NCBI GenBank assembly: GCA_050249235.1
Contig: JBFWQW010000038.1
Location: 1-23,748, forward strand
Origin: JAEKLB01 sp050249235
Lineage (GTDB): Bacteria > Actinomycetota > Acidimicrobiia > Acidimicrobiales > CADCSY01
Reading direction: 5' to 3'
DNA length: 23,748 bases
In this document: positions 23,480 to 23,748 of the stretch, in pieces
Numbering within the stretch: the stretch's first letter is position 1
Layout of the letters: each line of letters starts with the position of its first letter
Notes under the pieces: model-generated
Databases searched by the model: none
Told to the model about the DNA's origin: nothing
Seen by the model: only the letters and a program-made list of their open reading frames with translations
Position numbers and translations under genes: made by a program

Positions 23480-23748
23480 TCAGCTCCGGGGCCGGGCCAG
23501 CACCCGCAGCGAGCCGGTGGCGGCCAGCTCCTCGAAGCCGTCGTCCAGCGCCCGGAGGTAGATCTCGTAGGGCGGGCGGCCGCCGTCGGCCGGGTCGGGG
23601 AACACGTCGTGGATGGCCAGGAGGCCCCCGGGGGCCACGTGCGGTGACCAGGCCGCGTAGTCGGCGTGGGCGGGGGCCTCGCCGTGGCCGCCGTCGACGA
23701 ACACCAGCGCCGCCGGCATCCCGACGTGGGCGGCGACGGTGAGCGACT
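23480..23748 (-). CDS. Class I SAM methyltransferase, C-terminal part (5' truncated by window edge)
   Basis: The frame is open to the right edge, so only the last 88 residues or so are seen. AALVFVDGGHGEAPAHADYAAW followed by SPHVAPGGLLAIHDVFPDP is the strand-4/strand-5 part of Methyltransf_24-type proteins, in which the D-G-D/G-H motif and the later HDV bind metal or substrate in relatives. The end RVLARPRS is the usual short final strand. An internal ATG at 23719 is not a plausible start because homologous residues (SLTVAAHVG) continue before it. The N-terminal SAM-binding motif lies outside the window, so substrate class cannot be judged. Confidence 0.8.
   Translation of the reverse strand, partial: SLTVAAHVGMPAALVFVDGGHGEAPAHADYAAWSPHVAPGGLLAIHDVFPDPADGGRPPYEIYLRALDDGFEELAATGSLRVLARPRS

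Overview
The window is about 23.7 kb of very GC-rich, gene-dense DNA with near-saturated G/C third positions and frequent GTG starts. Several genes point to an actinomycete. These are an S-(hydroxymethyl)mycothiol dehydrogenase (mycothiol is actinobacterial), an actinobacterial-type dodecin, a HelD-class RNA polymerase motor, a class E-like sortase and a hemE-hemH-hemY cluster. The overall look (fatty-acyl ligases, a lone MarR/YceI pair, TANNNT -10 boxes placed right at start codons) would fit Acidimicrobiia or a related deep-branching actinobacterial class, but taxonomy is inferred, not proven. I saw no rRNA, tRNA, CRISPR array, insertion sequence or prophage, and no gene-free stretch exceeds 300 bases.

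Layout: 1-1011 (+) holds the 3' end of a membrane protein and a GNAT-like protein. 1052-5780 (-) holds glycogen debranching enzyme glgX, preceded by an in-frame mini-ORF, then an alpha/beta hydrolase translationally coupled to an acyl-CoA ligase. 6046-7134 (+) is the mycothiol-dependent formaldehyde dehydrogenase. 7263-9051 is a divergent pair, a double-hotdog thioesterase and a methyltransferase. 9179-9838 (+) is a DtxR/MntR-family regulator with an altered metal site. 10065-12194 (-) is HelD. 12292-13444 is a divergent yceI/marR pair around three regularly spaced TTGC-N4-GCAA operators. 13458-13712 (-) is a small acidic protein.

13819-17812 (+) is a tightly overlapping hemE-hemH-hemY-sortase operon, followed by lnt (17844-19454) with its own promoter. 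19504-22581 (+) is a three-gene cassette (GT4 glycosyltransferase, methyltransferase, alpha/alpha-toroid protein) behind a perfect TetR-type palindrome. 22618-23748 (-) holds DUF1697, dodecin and a truncated methyltransferase.

How they work together: the hem genes convert uroporphyrinogen to the late porphyrin/haem intermediates, probably by the coproporphyrin route, though no hemQ/chdC is in the window. The next two genes concern the cell envelope: a sortase that carries a lipobox, and an apolipoprotein N-acyltransferase homologue whose nucleophilic Cys is Ser. The glycosyltransferase cassette may make or modify a glycoconjugate of unknown structure. The strongest points for follow-up are the Lnt Cys-to-Ser change, the marR/yceI operator array, the recurring leaderless-promoter signature, the lipobox sortase, the TetR-type palindrome with its uncharacterised cassette, and the metal-site change in the DtxR-family regulator.
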